This document shows positions 44,489 through 53,918 of a stretch of 64,000 bases of DNA, in pieces. The stretch comes from JALORV01 sp963703945. Lineage in GTDB: Bacteria > Pseudomonadota > Gammaproteobacteria > Burkholderiales > Burkholderiaceae_F. The translations under genes and the position numbers were made by a program. Each line of letters opens with the position of its first letter. Position 1 is the first letter of the stretch. The DNA lies in assembly GCA_963703945.1 (NCBI GenBank), contig CAVPGM010000007.1, positions 62,001-126,000 of the forward strand, read 5' to 3'. The notes under the pieces were generated by a model. The model did no database searches. It was not told the DNA's origin and saw only the letters and a program-made list of their open reading frames with translations.

Positions 44489-45265
44489 GTGGCCAGGGAC
44501 GTTCGAGCCGATCCGACGGCGCTCGCGCAGCGCATGCCGCGCCATGTTGCCATCATCATGGACGGCAACGGCCGGTGGGCGGTGTCGCGCGGCAAGCTGC
44601 GGGTTGCCGGCCATTCGCGCGGTGTCGATGCCGTGCGCGCGACGCTGACGGCATGCGGAGAGCGCGGGATCGAGTACCTGACGCTGTTTGCGTTCAGTTC
44701 GGAGAACTGGCGGCGGCCGGCCGATGAAGTGACCACGCTGATGCGCTTGTTCATGGGCGCATTGCAGCGCGAGGTCGACAAGCTGGTCGAACTGGGTGTG
44801 CGGATGCGCATCGTCGGCGACGTGGGCGCATTCGACAGCGAGCTGCGCCGCCTGATCGACGAGTCGGAGCGTCGCACCGAACACAACTGCCGGCTGCACC
44901 TGACCGTGTGCGCGAACTACGGGGGCCGTTGGGACATCGCGCAGGCGGCCGAGCGGGCTGCGCGCGAGCAGCTCGCATCCGGGGGCGAGATTCACATCGA
45001 CGAAGCGGCCATCGAGAGTCGGCTCTCGCTGGCGTTCGCGCCGGACCCCGACCTGCTGATCCGCACCGGCGGTGAGCGCCGCGTCAGCAACTTCCTGCTG
45101 TGGCAGCTCGCCTATACCGAGTTCTATTTCAGCGACGTGCTGTGGCCGAACTTCGACGCTGCCGAACTCGACGCTGCGCTGCGCTGGTATTCCGGTCGCC
45201 AGCGCCGCTTTGGCATGACCAGCGCGCAGGTCGAAGCCGAGCCATCGATCAGCGACGCCGCCTGA
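44489..45265 (+). CDS. uppS: undecaprenyl diphosphate synthase (isoprenyl transferase)
   Basis: A cis-prenyltransferase of 258 residues that makes the C55 carrier for peptidoglycan. The catalytic Asp25 is in VAIIMDGNGRWA, followed by GHSRGVDAVRATL and FSSENWRRP; the C-terminal RTGGERRVSNFLLWQLAYTE is intact. GTG 44489 is taken as start, since Asp25 then lines up with Asp26 of E. coli; ATG 44534 would cut the N-terminus. The cdsA start follows 10 bp after its stop. Confidence 0.95.
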   Translation: MARDVRADPTALAQRMPRHVAIIMDGNGRWAVSRGKLRVAGHSRGVDAVRATLTACGERGIEYLTLFAFSSENWRRPADEVTTLMRLFMGALQREVDKLVELGVRMRIVGDVGAFDSELRRLIDESERRTEHNCRLHLTVCANYGGRWDIAQAAERAAREQLASGGEIHIDEAAIESRLSLAFAPDPDLLIRTGGERRVSNFLLWQLAYTEFYFSDVLWPNFDAAELDAALRWYSGRQRRFGMTSAQVEAEPSISDAA

Positions 45266-45275
45266 GGTCGCGCGC

Positions 45276-46109
45276 GTGCTGAAGCAGCGCGTCCTCACCG
45301 CACTCGTGCTCGTCGCTGCACTGCTCGCGGCGCTTGCATGGTCGCCGCTGGCCTTCGCCGCACTGATCACGCTGGCGCTGGCGATAGCACAGGCCGAATG
45401 GCTGAAACTCGCCGGCTGGCCGTTCGGCCGCGCGCTCGTGCTGGCTCTTGCTGCCGGTGCCGGCCTGCTGGTCGTGCTGGCCCGGCGGCCCATGTGGGTC
45501 GAGCAGGCCGGCGTTCCGCTGGCGATCCTGGCGACGATCGCCTGGCTCGCCATCGGTGTCGTGCTGGTGCGTTCGGGAAGAGAAGGGGGAATCCGCATCC
45601 CCCCGGTGGTTTCGGCGCTGCTGGCATTCGTACTGCCGGTGGCGGCCTGGTGCGCGCTGATGCTCTTTCTGGGTTCTGGTGTCGTGCTGCTGCTTTCGGT
45701 CCTGCTGATCGTGTGGGTGGCGGATACGGCCGCGTACTTCGCCGGCCGGGCGTTCGGCCGCCGCAAGCTTGCCCCGCATATCAGCCCCGGCAAGACCTGG
45801 GCCGGCGTATGGGGCGCCATGCTGGGCGTGGCGCTTGCCGCGCTCGCGGGTTGGATGGTGCTGCCCGGCGCACCGCTCTACACCAGCCGGCTGATTGCGG
45901 TGTTCGGCGTTCCGCTGGCGCTCGCGATGTTTTCGGCACTGGTGGCCGTCTCCATTGTTGGAGACCTGTTCGAGAGCCTGCTGAAGCGACAGGCTGGCGC
46001 GAAGGACAGCGGCCACCTGCTGCCCGGGCATGGCGGCTTCTACGATCGGATCGATTCGATGCTGGCGTTGCTGCCTGCTGCCGCGCTGCTTTGGAGTGTC
46101 GCTTCGTGA
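45276..46109 (+). CDS. cdsA: phosphatidate cytidylyltransferase
   Basis: An integral membrane enzyme (277 residues, about eight helices) forming CDP-diacylglycerol for phospholipid synthesis. The family signature lies near the C-terminus: KRQAGAKDSGHLLPGHGGFYD followed by RIDSM. GTG 45276 has GAGGT, part of the uppS stop region, as ribosome-binding site. Its TGA shares one base with the dxr ATG (GTGATG), so the two are coupled. Confidence 0.95.
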   Translation: MLKQRVLTALVLVAALLAALAWSPLAFAALITLALAIAQAEWLKLAGWPFGRALVLALAAGAGLLVVLARRPMWVEQAGVPLAILATIAWLAIGVVLVRSGREGGIRIPPVVSALLAFVLPVAAWCALMLFLGSGVVLLLSVLLIVWVADTAAYFAGRAFGRRKLAPHISPGKTWAGVWGAMLGVALAALAGWMVLPGAPLYTSRLIAVFGVPLALAMFSALVAVSIVGDLFESLLKRQAGAKDSGHLLPGHGGFYDRIDSMLALLPAAALLWSVAS

Positions 46110-47272
46110 TGCGTACCGTCACCGTGCTCGGAGCCACCGGCTCGATCGGCGCGAGCGCGCTCGACGTCATCGCGCGCCATCCCGACCGTTACCGGGTGCA
46201 CGCGCTCACGGCCCAGACCCGCGTCGATGAGCTCGCCGACCTCGCCCTGCGCTTCAACGCCGCAGTCGCGGTGATCGGTGACCGCGCCCTCGAGCCCGCC
46301 CTGCGCACCGCGCTGAAGGGTCGCGGCGCGGCGTCGATCGCCCGCTCGGGAGATCGGGCACTGGCCGAGGTCGCCAGTGCGGATGAGGCCGACACCGTGC
46401 TCGCCGCGATCGTCGGTGCCGCCGGGCTGATGCCGACGCTCGCCGCTGCTCACGCCGGCAAGCGTCTGCTGCTGGCCAACAAGGAGGCCATCGTTTGTGC
46501 CGGCGGGCTGCTGCTGTCGGCGCTCGAAGCAGCCGGTGGCGAGCTGCTGCCGGTCGACAGCGAGCACAACGCGATTCATCAGTGCCTGTACGCAGCGGGC
46601 CGCGGCCAGCGCGAGCAGGTCCGGCTGGTGCTGACGGCTTCGGGTGGCCCGTTTCTAAGACGGACTGACCTTGACGCAGTAACCCCGGACGAAGCTTGCG
46701 CGCACCCGAACTGGGTCATGGGGCGCAAGATCTCGGTGGATTCCGCGACGCTGATGAACAAGGGTCTCGAAGTGATCGAAGCCAGCTGGCTGTTCGGTGT
46801 GCCGGCCAATCGTATCGACGTCGTGATACACCCGCAAAGCGTGATCCATTCGATGGTCGAATTTCCGGACGGCTCGGTGCTCGCTCAGATGGGGTCGCCG
46901 GATATGCGCACGCCGCTGGCTTATGCGCTGGCCTATCCGGAGCGTGTCGAAAGCGGCGCGCGGCGGCTCGACTTCAGCCGGCTCGGTGCGCTGACGTTCG
47001 AAGCGCCTGATCGTGCGCGGTTTCCATGTCTCGGATACGCCTACGAGGCGCTGCGGGTCGGAGGAGCTGCGTCGGCCGTGCTGAACGCGGCCAACGAAAC
47101 CGCGGTCGAAGCGTTCCTGCAGCGGCGCCTGCCCTTCACGCGGATCGCACCAACCATCGAGCAGGTGCTCGCCGATTATCAGCCCACCGCGCCGGGCAGC
47201 GTCGAAGAGGTGCTCGAAATCGACCGGTCGACGCGCGAACGCGCAGCGCGTCGGATTGCCGCGCTGGCCTGA
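46109..47272 (+). CDS. dxr: 1-deoxy-D-xylulose 5-phosphate reductoisomerase
   Basis: DXR (387 residues) commits to the MEP isoprenoid pathway. NADPH-binding TVLGATGSIGASALDVI, substrate-binding LPVDSEHNAIHQCL, MGRKISVDSATLMNKGLEVIE and the C-terminal ANETAVEAFL are intact. A long reading frame runs in from cdsA, but ATG 46109 is the family start. With uppS directly upstream, early and late steps of undecaprenyl synthesis sit together. Confidence 0.96.
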   Translation: MRTVTVLGATGSIGASALDVIARHPDRYRVHALTAQTRVDELADLALRFNAAVAVIGDRALEPALRTALKGRGAASIARSGDRALAEVASADEADTVLAAIVGAAGLMPTLAAAHAGKRLLLANKEAIVCAGGLLLSALEAAGGELLPVDSEHNAIHQCLYAAGRGQREQVRLVLTASGGPFLRRTDLDAVTPDEACAHPNWVMGRKISVDSATLMNKGLEVIEASWLFGVPANRIDVVIHPQSVIHSMVEFPDGSVLAQMGSPDMRTPLAYALAYPERVESGARRLDFSRLGALTFEAPDRARFPCLGYAYEALRVGGAASAVLNAANETAVEAFLQRRLPFTRIAPTIEQVLADYQPTAPGSVEEVLEIDRSTRERAARRIAALA

Positions 47273-47281
47273 GGACAAACA

Positions 47282-48635
47282 ATGAATTTCCTGATCACGC
47301 TGGCGGCCTTTTTGGTGACCCTTGGGCTCCTGATCGTCATCCACGAACTGGGCCACTATTGGGTCGCGCGCTGGTGCGGTGTCAAGGTGCTGCGCTTTTC
47401 GATCGGCTTCGGCCGGCCGATTGCACGCTGGACCCGCGGGCCCGACCGCACCGAGTGGGTGATCTCCGCGCTTCCGCTCGGCGGCTATGTCCGCATGCTC
47501 GACGAGCGCGATCCCGACGCGGGACCGGTGCCGGCTTCCGACCTGCCGCGCGCATTCAATCGCCAGAGTGTCGGCAAGCGCTTTGTAATCGTGCTGGCGG
47601 GACCGGTCGCGAATCTGCTGCTGGCGGTCGGCGTCTACTGGGTACTGAATGTGGTCGGCGTCTATGAGCCGCGCGCGACGCTGGGCGCACCGCCCGCGGC
47701 GAGTGCGGCCGCGCAGGCGGGTGTGCGCGCCGGTGATACCGTCACCGAGGTCGATGGCACAGCGATCCGTTCGTGGAACGAATTGCGCTGGCTGCTGCTG
47801 CAGAAGGCTGTCGACCGCGCACCGATTGCAGTCGAGGTCGAAGGAGCCGATCTGCGGCGCCGGACGATGATGCTCGAACCCGGCGAACTCTCGGTCGCGG
47901 ATCTCGAGTCGGATGTAGTGGCGCGGCTCGGCATCGTTTCCTACAGCGGTGCACCGCGTGTCGCGCGCCTGACTCCCGACGGCATTGCTGCGCAGGCAGG
48001 GCTGCGAGTCGGTGACACGATCGTCGAGGTGGACGGCGACGAGGTGGCCTCGGCGCGTGCGCTGATCGAGCGGATTCGCGCAGCCGCGGGCAGGCCACTG
48101 ACGCTCGGTCTCGAGCGCGATGGGGCGCGCCACGCAGCTGACACTCACCCCGTCTCGCGTCATCGATGAGCAGGGCAATGCGGTGGGCCGCATCGGCGCC
48201 GAGCTCAACGATCGCGCGCCGCTGATCAAGGTGCAATACGGTCCGGTCGAGAGCGTTGGCCTGGCGGTCGGCAAGACCTGGGACACGGCCGTCTTCTCGC
48301 TGCGCATGCTTGGCAAGATGGTCACCGGTGAAGCATCGTGGAGAAACCTGTCCGGGCCAGTGACGATCGCCGACTACGCGGGCCAGACTGCGCGCATCGG
48401 CATGGCGGCATTTCTGGGATTTCTCGCTCTGGTGTCGATCAGCCTCGCCGTGCTCAACCTGCTCCCGGTTCCGATGCTCGATGGCGGACACTTACTGTAT
48501 TATTTGATCGAAATTCTCAAGGGCAGCCCGCCAGCCGACTGGGTCATCGAGTGGGGACAGCGCGCCGGAGTGGTGTTGCTGGGCCTGCTGACCATGCTGG
48601 CGCTCTACAACGATCTAATACGGCTGCTCTCCTGA
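47282..48635 (+). CDS. rseP: RIP metalloprotease RseP (frameshifted at ~48123)
   Basis: Site-2 protease that cleaves anti-sigma factor RseA within the membrane; about 450 residues with four helices. The zinc site HELGH (residues 21-25) is in the first helix, two PDZ domains lie in the periplasmic loop (AAQAGVRAGDTVTEVDGTAI and AAQAGLRVGDTIVEVDGDEV), and the second zinc motif VPMLDGGHLLYY is near the end. One extra G in the GGGG run at 48122-48125 shifts the frame; removing it joins LGLERDG to RATQLTLTPS. ATG 47282 follows GAGGACAA. Both halves are intact, so error is likely. Confidence 0.92.
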
Positions 48636-48670
48636 CCCCGGCATGATTGGAACCTGAGTTGGATCGCCGC

Positions 48671-51058
48671 GTGTCATCCCGACGCAGCGTGCCCGTCGCG
48701 TTGCGCCGCGTCGCGGCGGCTGTCCTGGCAGCCACCTGCATCAGCGCCCAGGCTCAGGAATTCGTCGTACGCGACATCCGCGTCGAAGGCATCCAGCGGA
48801 CCGAGGCCGGAACGGTCTTCACCTACCTGCCGATCCGCGTCGGCGATCGCTTCGACCCGGAACGCGGCACGCAGGCGATCCGCGCGCTCTATGCCAGCGG
48901 ATTGTTCAAGGATGTACGCCTCGAAGTCGACGGCGATGTGCTGGTGGTGATCGTCGAGGAACGACCTGCAATCGCGACGGTCGACTTGAGCGGAGTCAAG
49001 GAGTTCGACAAAGACCAGCTTGTGAAGTCGCTGCGGGAGATCGGGCTGGCGGACGGCCGCATCTTCGACCGCTCGCTGCTCGAGCGCGCGGAGCAGGAGT
49101 TGCGACGACAGTACCTGTCGCGCGGACTCTATGCAGTCCAGGTCAAGACGACCGTCACGCCGATCGAGCGCAACCGCGTCAACATCTCCATCGCGGTCGA
49201 AGAGGGCGAAATCGCCAAGATCCGCTCGATCGAGTTCACCGGCGACAAGGTCTTCAGCGAACGCACGCTCCGCTCACGGATGGAGCTTTCGACGCCGAAC
49301 TGGATCAGCTGGTACACCAAGCGCGACCAGTACTCACGCCAGAAGCTCGGCGCGGATCTGGAGACGATCCGCTCGTACTACCTGAACCGCGGCTACCTCG
49401 ATTTCCGCATCGATTCGGTCAACGTCACCATCACGCCGGACAAGAAGGACATCGCGGTCACCATTAACGTGTTCGAGGGCGAGCGCTATACGGTGTCGTC
49501 CGTCAAGCTGTCGGGGGAGCTGCTCGGTCTCGACGAGGAACTGATGCCGTTGATCAGTGTGAAGCCCGGAACGGTGTACAACGCCGAGCAGATCAACGCG
49601 ATCGCGAAGGCGGTGACCGACCGGATGAGCACGCTGGGTTACGCGTTCGCGTCTGCCAATCCGGTGCCCGACGCAAATCGTGAAACGCGCGAAGTCGCTT
49701 TCACAATCATCGTCGACCCGGGCCGGCGCGTGTATGTACGACGCGTCAACATCGGCGGCAACACTCGGACCAAGGACGAGGTGATCCGTCGCGAGGTCCG
49801 CCAGTTCGAAGCAGGATGGTTCGATGCCGATCGCGTGCGACTGTCCAAGGAGCGTCTCGATCGTCTTGGTTACTTCGAGACCGTCACCGTAGACACTCCA
49901 GCTGTGCCGACCGCGCCCGACCAGGTCGACGTCAACGTGACGGTCAAGGAGCGTGCCACCGGGAACATTTCGCTGGGTGCCGGCTATTCGAGTTCCGAGG
50001 GCCTGGTGCTTACCGCCGGACTCTCGCAGCAGAATCTGTTCGGCAGCGGCAACGCGCTCGCGCTGGAGGTCAACACCAGCAAGTCCAATACGGTGCTTTC
50101 GATCACCCATACCGATCCGTACGTGACGCCCGAAGGCATCAGCCGGACCGTCGAGGTGTACTGGCGAGATTCGAACCTGGCCGAACTCGGCCTGGCGAGT
50201 GTCGGCTACGCGACACGGGGTGCCGGACTCACCTACGGACTGCCTTTCACCGAGTACGACCGAGTCTTCCTCGGCCTGCGCTACGAAGGGACGACGATCG
50301 ATCTGACGGCCACATCGCCGCCGCGCTACATCGAATACGTGCAGGATTTCGGCAATGAATCGGATGCGCTGGCACTGACCGCGGGGTGGTCGAGGGACAC
50401 CCGTGACAGCCTGCTGGTACCGACCCGCGGGCGGTTCCAGCGCGCATTCGGCGAGTTCGCGGTGCCGCCGCTGGATCTCGAGTACTACCGCCTGACGTAT
50501 CAGTTCAAGCAGTACATCCCGATCACGAACCTGATCACTTTCGCCTTCAATACCGAACTGGGCTACGGCAACGGCTACGGCAACAAGCCGTATCCGTTTT
50601 TCAAGAACTTCTATGTCGGTGGCATCGGCAGCGTGCGCGGCTTCGAGGCCGCATCGCTCGGCCCGCGCGACATCTACGGTGATCCGCTCGGAGGCACTCG
50701 GCGCTTCAACGCCACGTTCGAGACGCTGCTGCCGATCCCGGGGGCCGACAAGACGTTGCGGACTTCGGTGTTCGTCGACATGGGGCAGGTCTGGGGTCCC
50801 GGCTGCAACGGCATCTACAGTGTTCCCCTCTTCACCAACCCGAACGATGTGCTTGCAAATCCCGCCGCGTTCTGCAACGGGCCGTACTACGGCAATACGT
50901 CTGGCATCGACCTCAGCCTGATCCGGTACTCGGCGGGGGTCGGCATCCAGTGGATCTCGCCGCTCGGGCCGCTGCGTTTGTCCTACGCGTATCCGCTCAA
51001 TTCACAGCCGTGGGATCGCATCCAACGCTTCCAGTTCCAGATCGGCGCAGGCTTCTGA
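48671..51058 (+). CDS. bamA: outer membrane protein assembly factor BamA
   Basis: A 795-residue Omp85 protein that inserts barrels into the outer membrane. A signal peptide (VALRRVAAAVLAATCISAQAQ) is followed by five POTRA domains (the first starts FVVRDIRVEGIQRTEAG) and a C-terminal barrel with GVGIQWISPLGPLRLSYAYP and final FQFQIGAGF, ending in Phe as required. GTG 48671 places the signal peptide at the N-terminus; TTG at 48647 or 48659 are alternatives. It lies 35 bp after rseP and just before skp. Confidence 0.95.
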   Translation: MSSRRSVPVALRRVAAAVLAATCISAQAQEFVVRDIRVEGIQRTEAGTVFTYLPIRVGDRFDPERGTQAIRALYASGLFKDVRLEVDGDVLVVIVEERPAIATVDLSGVKEFDKDQLVKSLREIGLADGRIFDRSLLERAEQELRRQYLSRGLYAVQVKTTVTPIERNRVNISIAVEEGEIAKIRSIEFTGDKVFSERTLRSRMELSTPNWISWYTKRDQYSRQKLGADLETIRSYYLNRGYLDFRIDSVNVTITPDKKDIAVTINVFEGERYTVSSVKLSGELLGLDEELMPLISVKPGTVYNAEQINAIAKAVTDRMSTLGYAFASANPVPDANRETREVAFTIIVDPGRRVYVRRVNIGGNTRTKDEVIRREVRQFEAGWFDADRVRLSKERLDRLGYFETVTVDTPAVPTAPDQVDVNVTVKERATGNISLGAGYSSSEGLVLTAGLSQQNLFGSGNALALEVNTSKSNTVLSITHTDPYVTPEGISRTVEVYWRDSNLAELGLASVGYATRGAGLTYGLPFTEYDRVFLGLRYEGTTIDLTATSPPRYIEYVQDFGNESDALALTAGWSRDTRDSLLVPTRGRFQRAFGEFAVPPLDLEYYRLTYQFKQYIPITNLITFAFNTELGYGNGYGNKPYPFFKNFYVGGIGSVRGFEAASLGPRDIYGDPLGGTRRFNATFETLLPIPGADKTLRTSVFVDMGQVWGPGCNGIYSVPLFTNPNDVLANPAAFCNGPYYGNTSGIDLSLIRYSAGVGIQWISPLGPLRLSYAYPLNSQPWDRIQRFQFQIGAGF

Positions 51059-51098
51059 TGTGGCAGAATTCCCTGCTTCGATCCAGGCAGGAAGATTT

Positions 51099-51602
51099 AT
51101 GACCCAATGGCTCTCGGCAACGGCCGTGGTCGCGCTGCTGGTCGCGTCGCCTTTTGCTCATGCGCAGGAACTGAAGATCGGTGTCGTCAATTCGGACCGC
51201 ATCCTGCGCGACTCGCAGCCGGCGCGCGCCGCCATGCAGAAGCTCGAGGCCGAGTTCGCCAAGCGCGACAAGGACATGCAGGAAATGGGGGCGCGGCTGA
51301 AGACGTCAGCTGAGCGGTTCGAGAAGGACGGCCCGGTCATGTCGGAAAGCGACCGCGTGCGCCGCCAGCGCGAGTTGGCCGAGATGGATCGCGAGTTCCA
51401 GCGCAAGCAGCGCGAGTTTCGCGAGGACTTCAACCAGCGTCGCAACGAGGAGCTGCAGGGACTGCTCGAACGCACCAATCGCATCATCAGGCAGATGGCC
51501 GAGCAGGAAAAGTACGACCTCATCGTGCAGGAAGCGGTCTACTTCAACCCCCGAATCGACATTACCGAACGGGTCCTGCGCGCGCTCAACGCCGCCAAGT
51601 AG
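51099..51602 (+). CDS. skp: periplasmic chaperone Skp/OmpH
   Basis: A 167-residue periplasmic chaperone for outer-membrane proteins. Signal peptide MTQWLSATAVVALLVASPFAHA is cut before QELKIGVVNSDRILRDSQPA; the rest is a long coiled coil (EAEFAKRDKDMQEMGARLK ... FQRKQREFREDFNQRRNEE) that forms the tentacles of the trimer, ending in FNPRIDITERVLRAL. ATG 51099 follows AGGAAG. It sits between bamA and lpxD, as in most proteobacteria. Confidence 0.93.
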   Translation: MTQWLSATAVVALLVASPFAHAQELKIGVVNSDRILRDSQPARAAMQKLEAEFAKRDKDMQEMGARLKTSAERFEKDGPVMSESDRVRRQRELAEMDREFQRKQREFREDFNQRRNEELQGLLERTNRIIRQMAEQEKYDLIVQEAVYFNPRIDITERVLRALNAAK

Positions 51603-51607
51603 GACCG

Positions 51608-52681
51608 ATGTCCGGCGGACTGTCACTGTCCGAGTTGACAGCCGCCATCGCCGAGCGCACGGGCGGCCGGCTGCAGGCCGCCATTCGCGGTGATCCAGCG
51701 CAACGCGTGACGGCGGTCGCGCCGCTGTCGTCGGCCACACCCTCCGAACTTACCTTTCTCGCGGATCCGCGCTACCGCCGCGACGCGGCAGCGACGCGCG
51801 CTGGTGCTCTGGTCGTCGGCCCGGCAGACGCAACAGCGCTGGAAGGCGGCACGGCGCCCGGCGCGGCTCTCGTCATCGTCGATCCGCCCTACGCCTGGTT
51901 CGCGCTCGCGGCGGGTCTGTTGCATCCGACCGCCCCCGTCGAACCCGGCATTGCTGCGGGCGCGCACGTCGCTGTCGGTGCCAGCATCGATCCCGCGGCA
52001 AGCGTGCGTGCAGGTGCGGTGATCGGCACCGGCGCGCAGGTCGCCGCCGGCGCCGTCATCGATGCGGGCGCGGTGCTCGGCGCCGGTGTGCGGATAGGAC
52101 GACACACGCATCTTTATCCGCGTGCGGTTGTGCTCGACCGCTGTCTGGTCGGCGAGCGCTGCGTGGTGCACAGTGGGGCCGTGATCGGCGCCGATGGTTT
52201 CGGCTTTGCGCCGCTCGATGGACAATGGATCAAGATCCCGCAGGTCGGACGGGTGGTGATCGGCGACGACGTCGAGATCGGTGCCAACACGACGATCGAC
52301 CGCGGCTCGATGGGTGACACGGTGATCGAGTCGGGGGCGAAGCTCGACAACCAGATCCAGATCGGGCACAACTGCTTTGTTGGCGCGAACACCGTGATCG
52401 CCGGCTGCGTGGGTGTCGCCGGCAGTGCACGCATCGGGCGCAATTGCATGATCGGCGGTGCGGCCGGCATTGCCGGGCACCTTTCGATCGCCGATGGATG
52501 CGTGATCGGACCGGCCACGGTCGTCTCGGGTTCGATCGAGGTGCCGGGACACTACACCGGCTTCTTTCCGATCATGAAGAACCGGGACTGGGAAAAGGCG
52601 GCGGCGATCATCCGGCGGCTGGACGATCTGCGGCGGCGCGTGCGGGAACTCGAAGCGGGTCGTAGCGGAGGCAAGAAATGA
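51608..52681 (+). CDS. lpxD: UDP-3-O-acylglucosamine N-acyltransferase
   Basis: LpxD (357 residues) adds the second acyl chain in lipid A synthesis. The N-terminal uridine-binding domain (LSELTAAIAERTGGRLQA ... LTFLADPRYR) precedes a left-handed beta helix, with catalytic-region GAVIGADGFGFAPLDGQW and IGHNCFVGANTVIAGCVG. A C-terminal helix follows (RRLDDLRRRVRELEAG). ATG 51608 has AGGA upstream; its stop overlaps fabZ by 4 nt. Confidence 0.96.
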   Translation: MSGGLSLSELTAAIAERTGGRLQAAIRGDPAQRVTAVAPLSSATPSELTFLADPRYRRDAAATRAGALVVGPADATALEGGTAPGAALVIVDPPYAWFALAAGLLHPTAPVEPGIAAGAHVAVGASIDPAASVRAGAVIGTGAQVAAGAVIDAGAVLGAGVRIGRHTHLYPRAVVLDRCLVGERCVVHSGAVIGADGFGFAPLDGQWIKIPQVGRVVIGDDVEIGANTTIDRGSMGDTVIESGAKLDNQIQIGHNCFVGANTVIAGCVGVAGSARIGRNCMIGGAAGIAGHLSIADGCVIGPATVVSGSIEVPGHYTGFFPIMKNRDWEKAAAIIRRLDDLRRRVRELEAGRSGGKK

Positions 52682-53130
52682 AGCTGGACATCAATCAGAT
52701 CCTCAAGCTGATGCCGCATCGCTACCCGCTCCTGCTGGTGGACCGGGTGCTCGAGCTCGAGCCGGGCGTGCGCATCAGTGCCATCAAGAACGTCACCATC
52801 AACGAACCCTTTTTCCAGGGTCATTTCCCGGAGCATCCGGTCATGCCGGGCGTCCTGATGATCGAGGCGCTGGCCCAGGCCGCAGCCGTGCTGACCTATG
52901 TGACGATGAAGACTTCTTATCCGGAAGGCACGCTCTTCTACTTCGCGGGTATTGACGGGGCCCGCTTCAAGCGGCCGGTCGGGCCGGGCGACCAGTTGCG
53001 ACTCGAGGTCACGATGGATCGCGTCAAGCGGGGTGTGGGAAAGTTCACCGGACGCGCGCTGGTCGATGGCGAGGTCGTCTGCGAAACCGAAATGATGTGC
53101 GCGCTGCGCAGCGAGAAGGATCCGACCTAG
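52678..53130 (+). CDS. fabZ: 3-hydroxyacyl-ACP dehydratase FabZ
   Basis: A 150-residue hot-dog-fold dehydratase in fatty acid synthesis. Catalytic His49 (GHFPEHPVMPG) and Glu63 (GVLMIEALAQAAAV) are present. ATG 52678 overlaps the lpxD stop by 4 nt and has GGAGG upstream; its TAG stop shares one base with the lpxA GTG. Its position between lpxD and lpxA balances 3-hydroxyacyl-ACP use between lipid A and phospholipids. Confidence 0.96.
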   Translation: MKLDINQILKLMPHRYPLLLVDRVLELEPGVRISAIKNVTINEPFFQGHFPEHPVMPGVLMIEALAQAAAVLTYVTMKTSYPEGTLFYFAGIDGARFKRPVGPGDQLRLEVTMDRVKRGVGKFTGRALVDGEVVCETEMMCALRSEKDPT

Positions 53131-53918
53131 TGCCGCGCATTCACGCGACCGCGCTGGTCGACCGGCGCGCCGAGCTGGCTGACGACGTCGAGGTCGGCGC
53201 CTTCAGCGTCGTCGGTCCGGGAGTGCGCATCGGTGCCGGAACGGTGCTGAAGTCGCATGTGGTGGTCGAGGGTCGCACGGTCATCGGCCATGGCAACCGC
53301 TTCTTTCCGTTCTGTGCGATCGGATGCGCGCCGCAGGACAAGAAGTACGGAGGCGAGGACACCGAACTCGTGATCGGCGACGACAACACGGTGCGCGAGT
53401 GCTGCACCATCAGCACGGGCACGGTGCAGGGCGGCGGAATCACCCGCATAGGTTCCGACAACTGGATCATGGCGTATTCCCACATCGCGCACGATTGCAT
53501 GCTCGGCGATCATGTGATCCTCGCCAACAATGCGACGCTGGCGGGCCACGTGACGCTGGGTGACTGGGCCATCATGGGCGGCATGTCGGCCATCCACCAG
53601 TTCTGTTCGATGGGTGCGCATTCGATGGCCGCCGGTGGTTCGATCGTCCTGCGCGACCTGCCTCCTTTCGTGATCTGCAGCGGCAATCCGGCCGAGCCGC
53701 ACGGCATCAATACCGAGGGGCTGAAACGCCGCGGCTTCGAAGCGGAGACCATCGACCTGCTGCGGCGCGCGTACAAGACGCTGTACAAGGAAGGCCTGAC
53801 GACGGCCGATGCCGTGCAGGCCCTGTCGGCCCTCGTATCGGAGCAGCCCGCGGCCGCGGACGCCCTCGGCCTGCTGCGTGATTTCGTCCGGGACTCACAG
53901 CGCGGCATCGTCCGCTGA
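53130..53918 (+). CDS. lpxA: UDP-N-acetylglucosamine acyltransferase
   Basis: LpxA (262 residues, the E. coli length) transfers 3-hydroxyacyl to UDP-GlcNAc, the first lipid A step. The left-handed beta helix is full length; the catalytic His121 lies in SHIAHDCMLGDHVILANNAT (E. coli His125). GTG 53130 has AAGGAT 8 nt upstream inside fabZ and gives the conserved start PRIHATALVD. The helical C-terminal domain (LRRAYKTLYKEGLTTADAV) is intact; it overlaps lpxB by one base. Confidence 0.96.
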   Translation: MPRIHATALVDRRAELADDVEVGAFSVVGPGVRIGAGTVLKSHVVVEGRTVIGHGNRFFPFCAIGCAPQDKKYGGEDTELVIGDDNTVRECCTISTGTVQGGGITRIGSDNWIMAYSHIAHDCMLGDHVILANNATLAGHVTLGDWAIMGGMSAIHQFCSMGAHSMAAGGSIVLRDLPPFVICSGNPAEPHGINTEGLKRRGFEAETIDLLRRAYKTLYKEGLTTADAVQALSALVSEQPAAADALGLLRDFVRDSQRGIVR

